Positions 8,413-19,633 of a DNA stretch of 64,000 nt are shown piece after piece. The stretch covers positions 5,328 to 69,327 of the forward strand of contig DGBP01000042.1 in assembly GCA_002384855.1 (NCBI GenBank). Direction: 5' to 3'. Under the pieces are notes generated by a model. The model saw nothing but the letters and a program-made list of their open reading frames with translations, was not told the DNA's origin and ran no database searches. Source of the DNA: Nocardioidaceae bacterium UBA4001. GTDB taxonomy: Bacteria > Actinomycetota > Actinomycetes > Propionibacteriales > Nocardioidaceae. The position numbers were made by a program, and so were the translations under genes. The stretch's first letter is position 1. Each line of letters opens with the position of its first letter.

Positions 8413-9138
8413 TCACCCCACGGTGCGCTCGGTGGTCCCCTCCGTACGTAGGTCGAGGCCGAGCAGGTGGTGCAGGGCGTTCGCGCCGGCGTCGGTGACG
8501 GCCACGGCACGGTGTCTGGCGCTGGGGATGACCCACCCGCGCTCGACCAGCTGGTGGTGGAGTACGACGCCGAGCGTGCCGCCGAGGTGGTGGCGGCGTT
8601 CGGTCCAGTCGAGGCAGGTTCGGACCAGCGGCCGGGAGCCACGGCGCCGAAGGGCAGTCTCGCCGGCGAGGTCAGTGAACCAGTCTCGGCCGGCGGCGGT
8701 GAGGGCGAGTCCGGCGCTGGAGTCGAGCAGGTCGTTGGCGAGGAGCCTGTCGTAAAGGCTCACACCGAGGGCGCCGGCGAGGTGGTCGTAGCAGGTGCGG
8801 GCGGCCGCCAGGTCGCGCGCTGCACGGACGCCGCGCAGAGAGGACGGTGGTCGGGCGGGCTGCCCGGCCGCCGCGGTGAGGTCCTCGACGAGGGCCGCGA
8901 CGTCTGGGTCGGCGAGTCGGAGGTAACGGTGTCGGCCCTGGCGTTCCTCGGCGAGGAGCCCGGATTCGACAAGGGCGGTGGCGTGCTCGCTGGCGGTGGA
9001 CCGAGCCACGCCTGCGTGCTCCGCCAGCTCTGCCACGGTCCAGGAGCGCCCGTCCATCAGGGCCAGGCACATCGCCGCGCGCGTGGGCTCGCCGAGAAGG
9101 GCGGCGAACTTGGCGACCGAGCCGGCGTCGACGACCAT
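8413..9138 (-). CDS. ArsR-like winged-helix regulator
   Basis: A 241-residue cytosolic regulator. The first ~100 residues form an ArsR-type winged helix (KFAALLGEPTRAAMCLALMD; WTVAELAEHAGVARSTASEH as the recognition helix; GRHRYLRLADPDVAALVE). The remaining ~140 residues form an extra domain (CYDHLAGALGVSLYDRLLA) seen in a larger ArsR subgroup. No cysteine metal-site motif was noticed. Start is the ATG at 9138, 7 bp after the EamA stop and behind AGGTAGGG. It is the second gene of an exporter-regulator pair, so it may control that exporter. Confidence 0.85.
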   Translation of the reverse strand: MVVDAGSVAKFAALLGEPTRAAMCLALMDGRSWTVAELAEHAGVARSTASEHATALVESGLLAEERQGRHRYLRLADPDVAALVEDLTAAAGQPARPPSSLRGVRAARDLAAARTCYDHLAGALGVSLYDRLLANDLLDSSAGLALTAAGRDWFTDLAGETALRRRGSRPLVRTCLDWTERRHHLGGTLGVVLHHQLVERGWVIPSARHRAVAVTDAGANALHHLLGLDLRTEGTTERTVG

Positions 9139-9145
9139 GGCAGCC

Positions 9146-10102
9146 CTACCTCTCTCGTCCGGCGGGGTGTCCGGGTTCGATGGTGTCACGCGTGGACGCA
9201 GGGGTGGGAGTACGGCGCCTGGAGACCGCGACGCCGAGCAGGCACAGGGCCCCACCAGCGAGGGCCAGCGGCACCGGCGCCTCGCCGAGCAACGGCCAGG
9301 AGGCGGTGATGGTCAGGGGCGGCACCAGGTAGGTCGTCACGCCCAGCCGACCGGCGTCCATCCGCGACAGCGCGTAGGCCCAGGTTGCGAAGGCCAGTGC
9401 GGTCGGCACCATCCCGAGGTAGACCAGACCGGCGACAGAGCCTGCGGACGCGGTCTGCAGCTGCCCTGCCAACGCCGTGGTGAAGGGCAGGCAGGTGACC
9501 GTGCCGATGGCACAGGCGGTGAAGGTGACCTGCAGCGTCGGGAGCCTGCGGACGGCAGGCTTCTGCGAGAGCACGCCGGCGGCGTAGGCCGCCGCCGCGA
9601 GGAGGCTCAGCACCACGCCCAGCGGGTCGACCCCGGCCGCCTCCGAGGCGGCCCACCCGATCAGTACGGCGCCGACGAACGCCGTGCCCGCACCCAGGAC
9701 GAGCCAGCGCGGGAACCCCTCGCCCAGGAGCAGACCGGCCAGCAGGGCGATCAGGATGGGCCCTACGTTGACCAGCATCGAGGCGGTGCCGGCGTCCAGC
9801 AGCTGTTCGGCGGCGTTGAGGGCGACGTTGTAGACGGCGAACCACGCCACGCCGCACGCAGTGAGGAGCGCCCATTCCCGGCCGGTGGGCGGCACCCAGG
9901 TCCGTCGTAGCACCAGCACGGTCCCGAGGGCAAGCGACCCGATCAACAGTCGGCCCAGGGCGAGCGGCCCAGCGTCGAAGCTGTCGCCCAGAGCACGGAT
10001 CGCCACGAAGGCCGAGGCCCACGCCACGACGGTGACTCCGGCTGCGAGGGTCGCGGACCGGGCGCCCGGCCACGAGGCGGTCGTTGCTGCGGTGGAGGAC
10101 AT
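9146..10102 (-). CDS. EamA/DMT family exporter
   Basis: A 318-residue inner-membrane protein with about ten hydrophobic segments and two EamA repeats. The first opens VTVVAWASAFVAIRALGD; the second contains LVYLGMVPTALAFATWAYAL. The family exports metabolites or amino acids; substrate unknown. The start is the ATG at 10102 (MSSTAATTASWPGARS); the frame stays open upstream to 10525 through RNase H gene sequence, which is a shadow. The ArsR-like gene follows 7 bp downstream, suggesting co-transcription. Confidence 0.85.
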   Translation of the reverse strand: MSSTAATTASWPGARSATLAAGVTVVAWASAFVAIRALGDSFDAGPLALGRLLIGSLALGTVLVLRRTWVPPTGREWALLTACGVAWFAVYNVALNAAEQLLDAGTASMLVNVGPILIALLAGLLLGEGFPRWLVLGAGTAFVGAVLIGWAASEAAGVDPLGVVLSLLAAAAYAAGVLSQKPAVRRLPTLQVTFTACAIGTVTCLPFTTALAGQLQTASAGSVAGLVYLGMVPTALAFATWAYALSRMDAGRLGVTTYLVPPLTITASWPLLGEAPVPLALAGGALCLLGVAVSRRRTPTPASTRDTIEPGHPAGRER

Positions 10103-10206
10103 GGTCAGGACGCTAGGCGGGAGACGGTTCGGCCCGGACCGAACCGTGTGCAGGTCTACCCCGCCCACCGGGTCGATAAGGTCAGCCTGCGACGAGCGCG
10201 ACCAGG

Positions 10207-10761
10207 TCAGCGGACTCGTTCCAGGTAGGAGAACAGGTCCGGCTCGTCGACGGTTCGTCCCGGCCGTGCCTCCGGGTGACGCACCACCGAGCCGGCGAAG
10301 CCGGGGCCTGGGCTGGGTGGGATGCGCTGCTTCCACGACGACGCCGCCGCCTTGGCCAGCCGGTCCGCCGCTTCGTTCAGCTCGTGGCCTGAGTGGCCCT
10401 TCACCCATTCGAACCTCACCCGGCGACCACGCATCGCCGCGTCGAGGGCCTTCATGATCTCGACGTTCAGGACTGCCTTGCCGTCGCCCTTCTTCCACCC
10501 TCGCCGCTTCCAGCCGGGCATCCACGTGGTGACCGAGTTGATGACGTAGGTGCTGTCGCAGTAGACGAGGAGGTCATCGGCAAGGTGTGCGGTCTGCTGC
10601 AGCAGGTCGAGCACCGCGGTCAGCTCGGCCATGTTGTTGGTGCCGTGGGCCCAGCCTCCGACCGCCCAGCACTCCTCGTCGACGTACCAACCCCAGCCGG
10701 CCGGGCCGGGGTTGCCGAGCGCTGAACCGTCCGCTGCCGCGATGATCGTCACGGACGGCAT
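10207..10761 (-). CDS. rnhA: Ribonuclease HI
   Basis: Degrades RNA in RNA-DNA hybrids. The 184-residue protein keeps the four acidic catalytic residues of RNase HI at nearly E. coli positions: Asp11 (ADGSALGNPGPAGW), Glu46 (NNMAELTAVL), Asp69 (VYCDSTYVI), Asp133 (NEAADRLAK), plus the loop His123 (VKGHSGHELN). The region around residues 80-95 (WMPGWKRRGWKKGDG) is the basic protrusion typical of E. coli-type enzymes. About 40 extra residues at the C terminus (to DEPDLFSYLERVR) have no recognised role. Confidence 0.95.
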   Translation of the reverse strand: MPSVTIIAAADGSALGNPGPAGWGWYVDEECWAVGGWAHGTNNMAELTAVLDLLQQTAHLADDLLVYCDSTYVINSVTTWMPGWKRRGWKKGDGKAVLNVEIMKALDAAMRGRRVRFEWVKGHSGHELNEAADRLAKAAASSWKQRIPPSPGPGFAGSVVRHPEARPGRTVDEPDLFSYLERVR

Positions 10762-10945
10762 CCTGCCATTTCACGTCGTAGGCTGCCGGGTGCGTCGGGG
10801 TCGCCACCACCGACGTGTCTCGGCCCCGCGCATCTGGATCGGGGAGATCGCCGGACGCACCGATGAGAGTTCCGAGAAGCCGAGGTCTCAGTGTCGGACC
10901 TGGCAAGTAGCGTCATGGCCGACGGAACCTCGGAAGGGAAAGTGG

Positions 10946-12061
<1,116 letters not shown>

Positions 12062-12065
12062 GGAC

Positions 12066-12374
12066 ATGATGAGCCCTTCCGTGCGCGTGACCCTGCCGCC
12101 GAACCTGCGGGCGATGGCCCGGGTCCACGGCGAGGTGCTCCTCGAGGTCCCGGGTGAGGTGACCCAGCGGTCGGTCCTCGACGCCCTCGAGGCGGAGTAC
12201 CCCATGCTCCTCGGCACGATTCGCGACCGTCGTACCGCTCGCCGGCGTCCCTTCGTCCGGTTCTTCGCGTGCCAAGAGGACCTCTCCCACGACGAGCCGG
12301 ATGCTCCGCTGCCCGCCCGGGTCGTCGCCGGCGAGGAGCCGTTCATGGTCGTGGGAGCGATGGCAGGAGGCTGA
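12066..12374 (+). CDS. MoaD/ThiS-like ubiquitin-fold protein with C-terminal Gly-Gly
   Basis: A 102-residue beta-grasp protein (VRVTLPPNLRAMARVHGEVL, then a SVLDALEAEYPMLLGTIRD helix) ending FMVVGAMAGG. A terminal diglycine is what MoaD, ThiS and ubiquitin-like sulfur carriers use for adenylation, thiocarboxylation or conjugation. No E1-like enzyme, MoaE or ThiG gene is adjacent. Two in-frame ATGs (12066 and 12069) are possible starts. It directly follows the beta-propeller gene, suggesting a dedicated partner rather than a role in molybdopterin or thiamine synthesis. Confidence 0.85.
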   Translation: MMSPSVRVTLPPNLRAMARVHGEVLLEVPGEVTQRSVLDALEAEYPMLLGTIRDRRTARRRPFVRFFACQEDLSHDEPDAPLPARVVAGEEPFMVVGAMAGG

Positions 12375-12584
12375 CGGACCGCACGTGTGCCGGCTTGGTC
12401 CCTCGCTCGCGAGGCGGACCTCGCCACCGCTGTCCGAGGCAAGGCAGACAAGCAGTCAGGCGCGGGCGGCGACGTGTCAGCCTTGATGTCCTGGAAGTGT
12501 GGGCCACGACCTGACCGGCGTGAGCCGGGGCAGTCGGTGCTTGCCCCAGGGGTTCCGGGTAGCCGCAGGTGAGAGGCTCGAAGG

Positions 12585-12956
12585 GTGATAAAGATCAGCT
12601 TCGACGAGGCCATGGAAGCAGTGGTGCGGGGCTTCGAGGTGGGCGGTGTCGCGATCCTCGTCGTCGGGTCCCTGGCAGCGTTCGTCTCCGCCGCTCTCTC
12701 CTACCGACGAGTGGGTCCCCGCGAAAGCTATGAGGCGACGCGCCGCAGCGTCGGCCGGGCCATCCTGCTCGGGCTCGAGTTCCTGATCATCGCCGACATC
12801 GTCATTACCATCACCGTCGATCCCACTCTCGAGAGTGCCGCCGCTCTCGGGGTCATCGTCCTGGTCCGGACCTTCCTCAGCTTCTCCCTGGAGGTCGAGC
12901 TCGACGGGTCCCTGCCCTGGCGTCGCCGGGAAACCGGCTCGGACCGGACGCAGTGA
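12585..12956 (+). CDS. DUF1622 family membrane protein
   Basis: A 123-residue integral membrane protein starting at GTG (MIKISFDEAMEAVVRGFEVG). Three hydrophobic segments: about residues 18-40, 59-77 and 84-103, the last followed by the conserved RTFLSFSLEVEL. This matches the small DUF1622 family of unknown function. Monocistronic, tail to tail with the ACT-domain gene. A short inverted repeat (GACCAC/GTGGTC, 12982-13001) between them could be a weak terminator. Confidence 0.85.
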   Translation: MIKISFDEAMEAVVRGFEVGGVAILVVGSLAAFVSAALSYRRVGPRESYEATRRSVGRAILLGLEFLIIADIVITITVDPTLESAAALGVIVLVRTFLSFSLEVELDGSLPWRRRETGSDRTQ

Positions 12957-13003
12957 CGACTCTCCTGTGACCTGCGTGCTGGACCACGGCTTCCGGTGGT
13001 CGC

Positions 13004-13522
13004 TCACTCCTCCGAGAGCCGGATCTCCACCATCAGCTCGTCGCCGAGCGCCTCGAGGATCGACGCCAGTTCCTCCGTGCTGGTCTCGGGCGAGGCGGTC
13101 AGCACGGCGCGGGCCTGGAAGAGCGTCCCGCCGGCCATGGGTGCGTCCTGGACGTCGGTGGCCAGCTTTTCGATGCTGACGCTCTGGCCGGCGAGGGCGG
13201 CTGACACCTCAGCCACGATGCCGGGTCGGTCGGCTCCGAGCAGCTCGAGGTGCAGCCGGACGAGGTCGCGGGCGGCGGGGGGTTCGTCTGTCCGCTCCAG
13301 GGTGACCTGCAGACCCTGAGCGTCGAGTGCCGCGAGGTCGGCGGCCAGCCCGTCGAGCCGGTCGTCGGCGACGGAGACCAGGACGATGCCGGCGAACTTG
13401 CCCGCCAGGCGTGACATCTGGCTGCGCTTCCAGCTCGCGCCGTGGGCGTTGACCGGGGCGGAGAGTGCCGACACGAGACCGGGCCGGTCGTCGCCGATCA
13501 CGGTGAGGATGAGGGAGGCCAT
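13004..13522 (-). CDS. GcvR-like protein with two ACT domains
   Basis: A 172-residue cytosolic protein with two ACT modules (LILTVIGDDRPGLVSALSAP at the start; LHLELLGADRPGIVAEVSAA from about residue 91). This matches the glycine cleavage system repressor-like group, whose members bind amino acids and act through protein contacts. No DNA-binding domain is visible and no gcv gene is nearby, so the target is unknown. Confidence 0.85.
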   Translation of the reverse strand: MASLILTVIGDDRPGLVSALSAPVNAHGASWKRSQMSRLAGKFAGIVLVSVADDRLDGLAADLAALDAQGLQVTLERTDEPPAARDLVRLHLELLGADRPGIVAEVSAALAGQSVSIEKLATDVQDAPMAGGTLFQARAVLTASPETSTEELASILEALGDELMVEIRLSEE

Positions 13523-13531
13523 GCCCGCAGG

Positions 13532-13639
13532 CTACGAGACTTCCGGCCCGGCCGTTACGACCTCAGGACCTTGTCCATCGACTTGCGCGACGTAGTGGGG
13601 ATACACCGACGCGAAGCTGGCGGTGAAGACACGGCTCAT
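13532..13639 (-). pseudogene. Truncated DUF2200 gene (N-terminal 35 codons)
   Basis: The reading frame begins MSRVFTASFASVYPHYVAQV, which matches the highly conserved start of DUF2200 proteins (a family of about 110-120 residues). It then loses the family sequence and stops after 35 codons. The conserved middle (a KGRTK...DE...WLTGY stretch in intact members) is absent, so this is a remnant left between two unrelated genes. Confidence 0.6.
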
Positions 13640-14421
13640 TCTCGTGAGCGTAGTGCGTCGCCCTGGAGCGACCCCGCCTCGATCGCGTCGAGGTCGCGTA
13701 CGGCGTACCGGTGGTGCTCCCACTCCTCCTCGAGGATCACGTGAAGGCACTTCAAGGTGCTCTCCGAGCGCTCCGGGGCCCACGGGTTCTGGCGCATCAC
13801 GGCCAGGTCGGCCTGCGTGACCGTGACGAGGAAGTCGCGCACCATCGCGACGTGGTCCGCCCGGACCTCGAGCACCTCGCCGTAGGACGGAGGGACAGCC
13901 GTGAAGACCGAGAGGTCGTAGCCGTCGGTCTCGTACTCCGCGTTCGGTTGGCCCAGGGGGTGGAAGGGCTGCTCGATCTCCAGGATCGCCCCGCGCAGCC
14001 ACACGTCGGTGGCCATGACCAGGTGCCGCAGGGTCTGCGCGAACGACCACTCGCGGTCCACCGAGACGTCGACCGTCCCCTCCGGCATCGCCTCGACGCG
14101 CGCGAGCGTGGACGCCCAGGTGCGCTCGAGCGCGGCCCACGCCGCGCGCAGGCCGTCCGGGTCTCCGGCGCCCCGGTCGGCGCGGCCGGGGAAGCGACGG
14201 TTGAGCTCGGCCTCGACCAGGGGAGCCACGTCGACACCGTTGACGTGCAAGGAGCTCTCGCCGTCGAGGAGCCACGGCGCGTCGATGTCCGCCCCCGCCA
14301 CGTCGACGCCGCGCATCACGACTCCGGACAGGTCGGCGCTGACGAACCGGGCGCCACGAAGGTCGACGTCGGCGAACTGTGCTCCCCTCAGCTCGGCACC
14401 GGTGAAGCTCGGCTGTCCCAC
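13636..14421 (-). CDS. DinB-domain protein with N-terminal pentapeptide-like repeats
   Basis: A 261-residue protein. Residues ~1-40 carry pentapeptide-like repeats (FTGAELRGAQFADVDLRGAR, FVSADLSGVV), and residues ~65-255 form a DinB helical bundle (WSFAQTLRHLVMATDVWLRG, with a late HVILEEEWEHHRYAVRDLD). Start is a GTG at 14421 behind AAGGGAGG; the frame stays open far upstream into the remains of a sigma-factor gene. The fold predicts a cytosolic, possibly metal-dependent enzyme; substrate unknown. The domain pairing is uncommon. Confidence 0.8.
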   Translation of the reverse strand: MGQPSFTGAELRGAQFADVDLRGARFVSADLSGVVMRGVDVAGADIDAPWLLDGESSLHVNGVDVAPLVEAELNRRFPGRADRGAGDPDGLRAAWAALERTWASTLARVEAMPEGTVDVSVDREWSFAQTLRHLVMATDVWLRGAILEIEQPFHPLGQPNAEYETDGYDLSVFTAVPPSYGEVLEVRADHVAMVRDFLVTVTQADLAVMRQNPWAPERSESTLKCLHVILEEEWEHHRYAVRDLDAIEAGSLQGDALRSRE

Positions 14422-14480
14422 GATCGACCTCCCTTTCGCGCCGCGGCCAGCATCACTCTGGCGTGGACGAGCTCGCGCGT

Positions 14481-14930
14481 CTAGGTCATCCGGCTGAGCC
14501 CGACGGGATGCCCGAGACGGCCGAGCTTGTGCGGGTTGCGCATGGAGTAGACCCCGCGAGACCCGGCCGTCCGCCCCGACGAGGGGACGCCGGGCGGCGG
14601 CAGCGAAGCCTCCGCTGTCGGCGACCAGCACCACGTCGGGCGCGAGCACGTCCATCAGTCCCTGCACGTCGCCGGTGGGCAGAGCCTTCAGGAACCGGTC
14701 CATCACCTGCTGCTGCTCGCGATGGTCGACCTCCATCCGACGGCGTCGGCGGCGACGTACTCCTCCCGCCGGCGCGCGATCGCACGGAGCCGGTTCAGGG
14801 ACAGGGCCAGGCACGCCCGCGCGTCCGGCACCGTGGAGCGCTCCACGTCCGCCCACCGCAGCCAGGTCTCCTGGACGACGTCCTCGGCGTCGACCGCCGA
14901 GCCGAGCATCTCCTCGGGTTGTGCCAGTAC
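14481..14930 (-). pseudogene. Decayed SigJ-type ECF sigma factor gene
   Basis: Three pieces in three frames read as one damaged gene: region 2 (MLGSAVDAEDVVQETWLRWA, 14703-14909), the start of the SnoaL-like C-terminal domain (DRFLKALPTGDVQGLMDVLA, then PDVVLVADSGG), and its end (VYSMRNPHKLGRLGHPVGLS followed by RMT and a TAG at 14481). The region 4 helix-turn-helix is missing between the first two pieces, so there is an internal deletion as well as at least two frameshifts. Cannot encode a working sigma factor. Confidence 0.75.
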
Positions 14931-15040
14931 ACGCCGACCGCGGTCGGGACCTTTCCCAGGGTCCTCGTGGCCATCCTTCTCACCAGCGCTCCCCTGAGAC
15001 CCGTGATCTCAGCCGGGGGCACTCGGGTCGTGCCTGTCAT
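14915..15040 (-). pseudogene. Truncated carboxymuconolactone decarboxylase-family gene
   Basis: The ATG at 15040, behind GGAGGAGAC, starts MTGTTRVPPAEITGLRGALV and continues RRMATRTLGKVPTAVGVYWHN. This is the typical N terminus of actinobacterial CMD/AhpD-like proteins (RVPPAEITG...WHNP). About 43 residues in, the sequence runs directly into the sigma-factor remnant. The catalytic CxxC segment is absent. A deletion has fused the front of one gene to the middle of another. Confidence 0.65.
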
Positions 15041-15134
15041 GTCTCCTCCATCGAACCGGATGGTCGGGTTGGTTCACCATGGAGACACCAGCCGGCGTCG
15101 GGTTGTGGCCCGTGGTCGAGCCCGTGTCCGGCCC

Positions 15135-15725
15135 TCAGCGGGTGACGGCGTACCGCACGTGCGTGGCCCAGCGCGACTGGTGCACCTCGAGCGGCTCGAG
15201 GTCGAGCTCGGGGGCGCCGTCGAACAGTGACTTGCCGGCACCGAGGAGCATCGGAGCGATGGAGAGGCAGAGCTCGTCCACCTCGCCGGCGGCGAGCGCC
15301 TGACGGATCACGTCGGCACCACCGGCGATGCGCACGGCCTTGTCTCCGGCCGCCTGCCGGGCTATCTGCAGGGCCTCGCCGAGGTCGTCGACGAAGGTGA
15401 AGCTCGGGTCGTGCGGGTCCTCGGTGCGGTGGGTGAGTACGACCAGGGTGCCGGGAAAGGGGTTCTGCCCGCCCCAGGCCCCCGCGGCGTCGTACATCCC
15501 GCGGCCGACGATGCCGGAACCGATCCGCTCGGTCCGGCCGTCGTAGTAGGCCTTGTCCTCCCCGGAGATGCCGCCGAAGTCGTGCTCGCCATCGTAGGTC
15601 CACGGCCCGCCGAAGACCCAGTAGTGGAGCCGCTCGCCGCCGACGCCGAGGCCCTGGCCGGGCCGGTCGTCGGGGCCGGTGACGAAGCCGTCGAGTGACA
15701 TGGTGATGGTCGCGATGGTGGTCAT
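15135..15725 (-). CDS. Dihydrofolate reductase family protein (RibD C-terminal type)
   Basis: A 196-residue cytosolic NADPH-binding reductase-like protein. ITMSLDGFVTGPDD is the family's opening strand and loop, GGADVIRQALAAGEVDELCL the conserved region near the nucleotide site, and SIAPMLLGAGKSLFDG the last signature. It is closer to RibD-C/YwjB-like proteins than to folate-pathway DHFR; its substrate is unknown. ATG start. Divergent from the thioesterase gene across 136 bp. Confidence 0.9.
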   Translation of the reverse strand: MTTIATITMSLDGFVTGPDDRPGQGLGVGGERLHYWVFGGPWTYDGEHDFGGISGEDKAYYDGRTERIGSGIVGRGMYDAAGAWGGQNPFPGTLVVLTHRTEDPHDPSFTFVDDLGEALQIARQAAGDKAVRIAGGADVIRQALAAGEVDELCLSIAPMLLGAGKSLFDGAPELDLEPLEVHQSRWATHVRYAVTR

Positions 15726-15861
15726 GTCAGGTTCGACCGTCCGTCCCCGGAGAACTCATCGCTGCTGGCCTGTGGGGAGGTGGTCGGTCCAGTCTCGCGC
15801 GGTCAGCGCACGACCTTGACCGAACGCCTGCATCGACGGGGGGCGCGATAAGGTCCGCCTC

Positions 15862-16359
15862 ATGACAGCACCGCACCCGACGTACCAGCAGCTCGAGGCT
15901 CTGCCGGCGTACGTCCAGCAGCCGGTCCCGATCGCGTTCGAGGACGCCAACGGCCACCTGAACGTCCGCCACTACACCGGAATCGCGAGCGAGGGGCTCG
16001 ACGAGTCGCTGGTCCCGCTGGGAGTCCCGCAGAACTGGCCCGCCACCGGGCACGCGTGCTTCTCCGCAGAGCACCACCTGACCTATCTCGCCGAGCTACG
16101 GACCGGCGACAAGATGTCGGCGCGCGTTCGGCTGCTCGGGCGGTCCGAGCGGGCCGCTCACGCCCTGGTGTACCTGCTCGACGACTCGCATCAGCGGCTG
16201 AGCTTCGTGATGGAGGAGATCTTCCTCCACATCGACATGGAGACCCGTCAGACGGCTCCCTGGCCCGACGACGTCGCGACCGCCTTCGACCGGCGGATCG
16301 CCGAGGACGCCGTGCTGCCATGGGAGACCGACGCGTCAGGTTGCCTCGGCCTGCGCTGA
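15862..16359 (+). CDS. Acyl-CoA thioesterase-like hotdog protein
   Basis: A 165-residue single hotdog-fold protein of the 4-hydroxybenzoyl-CoA/acyl-CoA thioesterase group. Residues 24-40 (IAFEDANGHLNVRHYTG) hold the family's catalytic loop with Asp/Asn and His, and AEHHLTYLAELRTGDKMSAR is the central-helix and following strand. Cytosolic; hydrolyses an acyl-CoA of unknown chain type. Monocistronic. Confidence 0.85.
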   Translation: MTAPHPTYQQLEALPAYVQQPVPIAFEDANGHLNVRHYTGIASEGLDESLVPLGVPQNWPATGHACFSAEHHLTYLAELRTGDKMSARVRLLGRSERAAHALVYLLDDSHQRLSFVMEEIFLHIDMETRQTAPWPDDVATAFDRRIAEDAVLPWETDASGCLGLR

Positions 16360-16451
16360 CGGCAGCATCATCCGCACGGCCGTCGTCGCCGCCCCCCGGG
16401 CCCCCTACCGGCGGGCCCTGCGCCGCGTCGCCGTGGCCCCAGATTACGCGA

Positions 16452-16472
16452 AAGTCTTGATTCACTCCAGAT
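16452..16472 (+). promoter_or_regulatory. Probable FurA operator and furA-katG promoter region
   Basis: An AT-richer stretch with AAGTCTTGATTCACTCCAGA about 20 bp before the furA GTG. It resembles in position and sequence (a TCTTGA...TTCCAG-like core) the autoregulatory FurA sites described upstream of actinobacterial furA-katG pairs. The match is by eye. Confidence 0.5.
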
Positions 16473-16492
16473 CGGCGAGAATACTTCCGAGC

Positions 16493-16966
16493 GTGCCCAC
16501 GGCCACGGAGTTCGAGCACCTGCTGCGAGGGGCCGCCCTGCGCGTGACCCGGCCTCGCCTCGCGGTGCTGACGGCAGTGCACGCGCACCCGCACGCCGAG
16601 ACGGTCACGATCTTCGAGGCCGTGCGCGGTGAGCTCCCCGAGGTGTCCCAGCAGGCGGTCTACGACGTGCTGCGGGCGTTGACCGACGCCGGCCTGGTAC
16701 GCCGCATCCAGCCGGCCGGCTCGGTGGCCCGCTACGAGTCGCGGGTCGGCGACAACCACCACCACATGGTGTGCCGGTCCTGCCACGCCATCGCCGACGT
16801 CGACTGCGCCGTCGGCGAGGCACCGTGCCTGAGCGCCTCCGACGACCGGGGCTACGCGATCGACGAAGCAGAGGTCACCTACTGGGGTGTGTGCCCCGCA
16901 TGCGCCTCGGAACCGACGAGCGCAACGAGCCCGACGAGACAACCCACCACCAACCCAGGAGAATGA
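16493..16966 (+). CDS. furA: Fur family redox/metal regulator FurA
   Basis: A 157-residue DNA-binding repressor of the FurA group that controls katG in actinobacteria. The winged helix covers residues ~10-85 (GAALRVTRPRLAVLTAVHAH; EVSQQAVYDVLRALTDAGLV). Metal-binding motifs follow: HHHMVCRSCHAIADVDC and the C-terminal CPAC. Start is the GTG at 16493 (VPTATEFEHLL). It ends 1 bp before katG starts, so they are co-transcribed and FurA probably represses both in response to iron or peroxide. Confidence 0.9.
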   Translation: MPTATEFEHLLRGAALRVTRPRLAVLTAVHAHPHAETVTIFEAVRGELPEVSQQAVYDVLRALTDAGLVRRIQPAGSVARYESRVGDNHHHMVCRSCHAIADVDCAVGEAPCLSASDDRGYAIDEAEVTYWGVCPACASEPTSATSPTRQPTTNPGE

Positions 16967-16967
16967 C

Positions 16968-19154
<2,187 letters not shown>

Positions 19155-19168
19155 GCACTACCTTGGAG

Positions 19169-19201
19169 GGCCTCGGCCACCGACGCTGGTCGGCCGAGGC
19201 C
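19169..19201 (+). terminator. katG terminator hairpin
   Basis: Inverted repeat GGCCTCGGCC / GGCCGAGGCC (10 bp perfect, extendable by AC/GT with one bulge) starting 15 bp after the katG stop. No U-tract, as is common in GC-rich actinobacteria. Confidence 0.7.
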
Positions 19202-19236
19202 ATGGGGTTGTGGGCCGCCCGGCGGGAGGTGGTCCC

Positions 19237-19624
19237 TCACCCGTCGAGCAAGTCGAGTGCGGAGTACCAGATCCGGGCGGGCTGCTCCCAGCTCGGACCG
19301 TCCAGGGCGGTCGCGGCGAGGTGGAACGCGCGGTTCGGGATGCCGGAGTTCAGGTGCACGCCGCCGTTGTCCTCAGCGGTGTGCACGTAGTCGTCCAGGT
19401 GGCCGACCTGCGGGTCCCTCCCCAGGACGGGGTCGTCGTACGCCGTAGCGGGTGCGGACATCGACCACAGCGCGCTGCCCCTGACCGACGGCAGCCGCCC
19501 GTCGACCGCGCAGCTGGGCGTCGATCGCCAGGGTGCGGTGACCGCACCGCGCGACGTCGGCGTCGACGTGCGCCGAGGCCAGGCGGTGCAGGAGGTACGG
19601 CGGGATGAAGTGGCACGGGCTCAT
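19237..19624 (-). pseudogene. Remnant of an M4 (thermolysin-like) metallopeptidase gene
   Basis: Two frames preserve the two ends of an M4 protease. The front (MSPCHFIPPYLLHRLASAHV, from 19624) matches the short pro-region of actinobacterial M4 enzymes. The rear (VGHLDDYVHTAEDNGGVHLN then SGIPNRAFHLAA, 19237-19461) matches the helical domain with the zinc-ligand-proximal and catalytic NGGVH region. The HExxH zinc motif is missing, the frames do not join, and the C terminus stops early, so a large internal deletion is likely. Nothing else was seen in this 480-bp gap after the katG terminator. Confidence 0.75.
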
Positions 19625-19633
19625 GTCCCACAC

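Noticed and set aside
12066..12374. MoaD of molybdopterin synthesis serving the Cox cluster
   Set aside because: No moaE or moeB nearby, 22 kb from the Cox genes, and tightly paired with an unrelated propeller gene.
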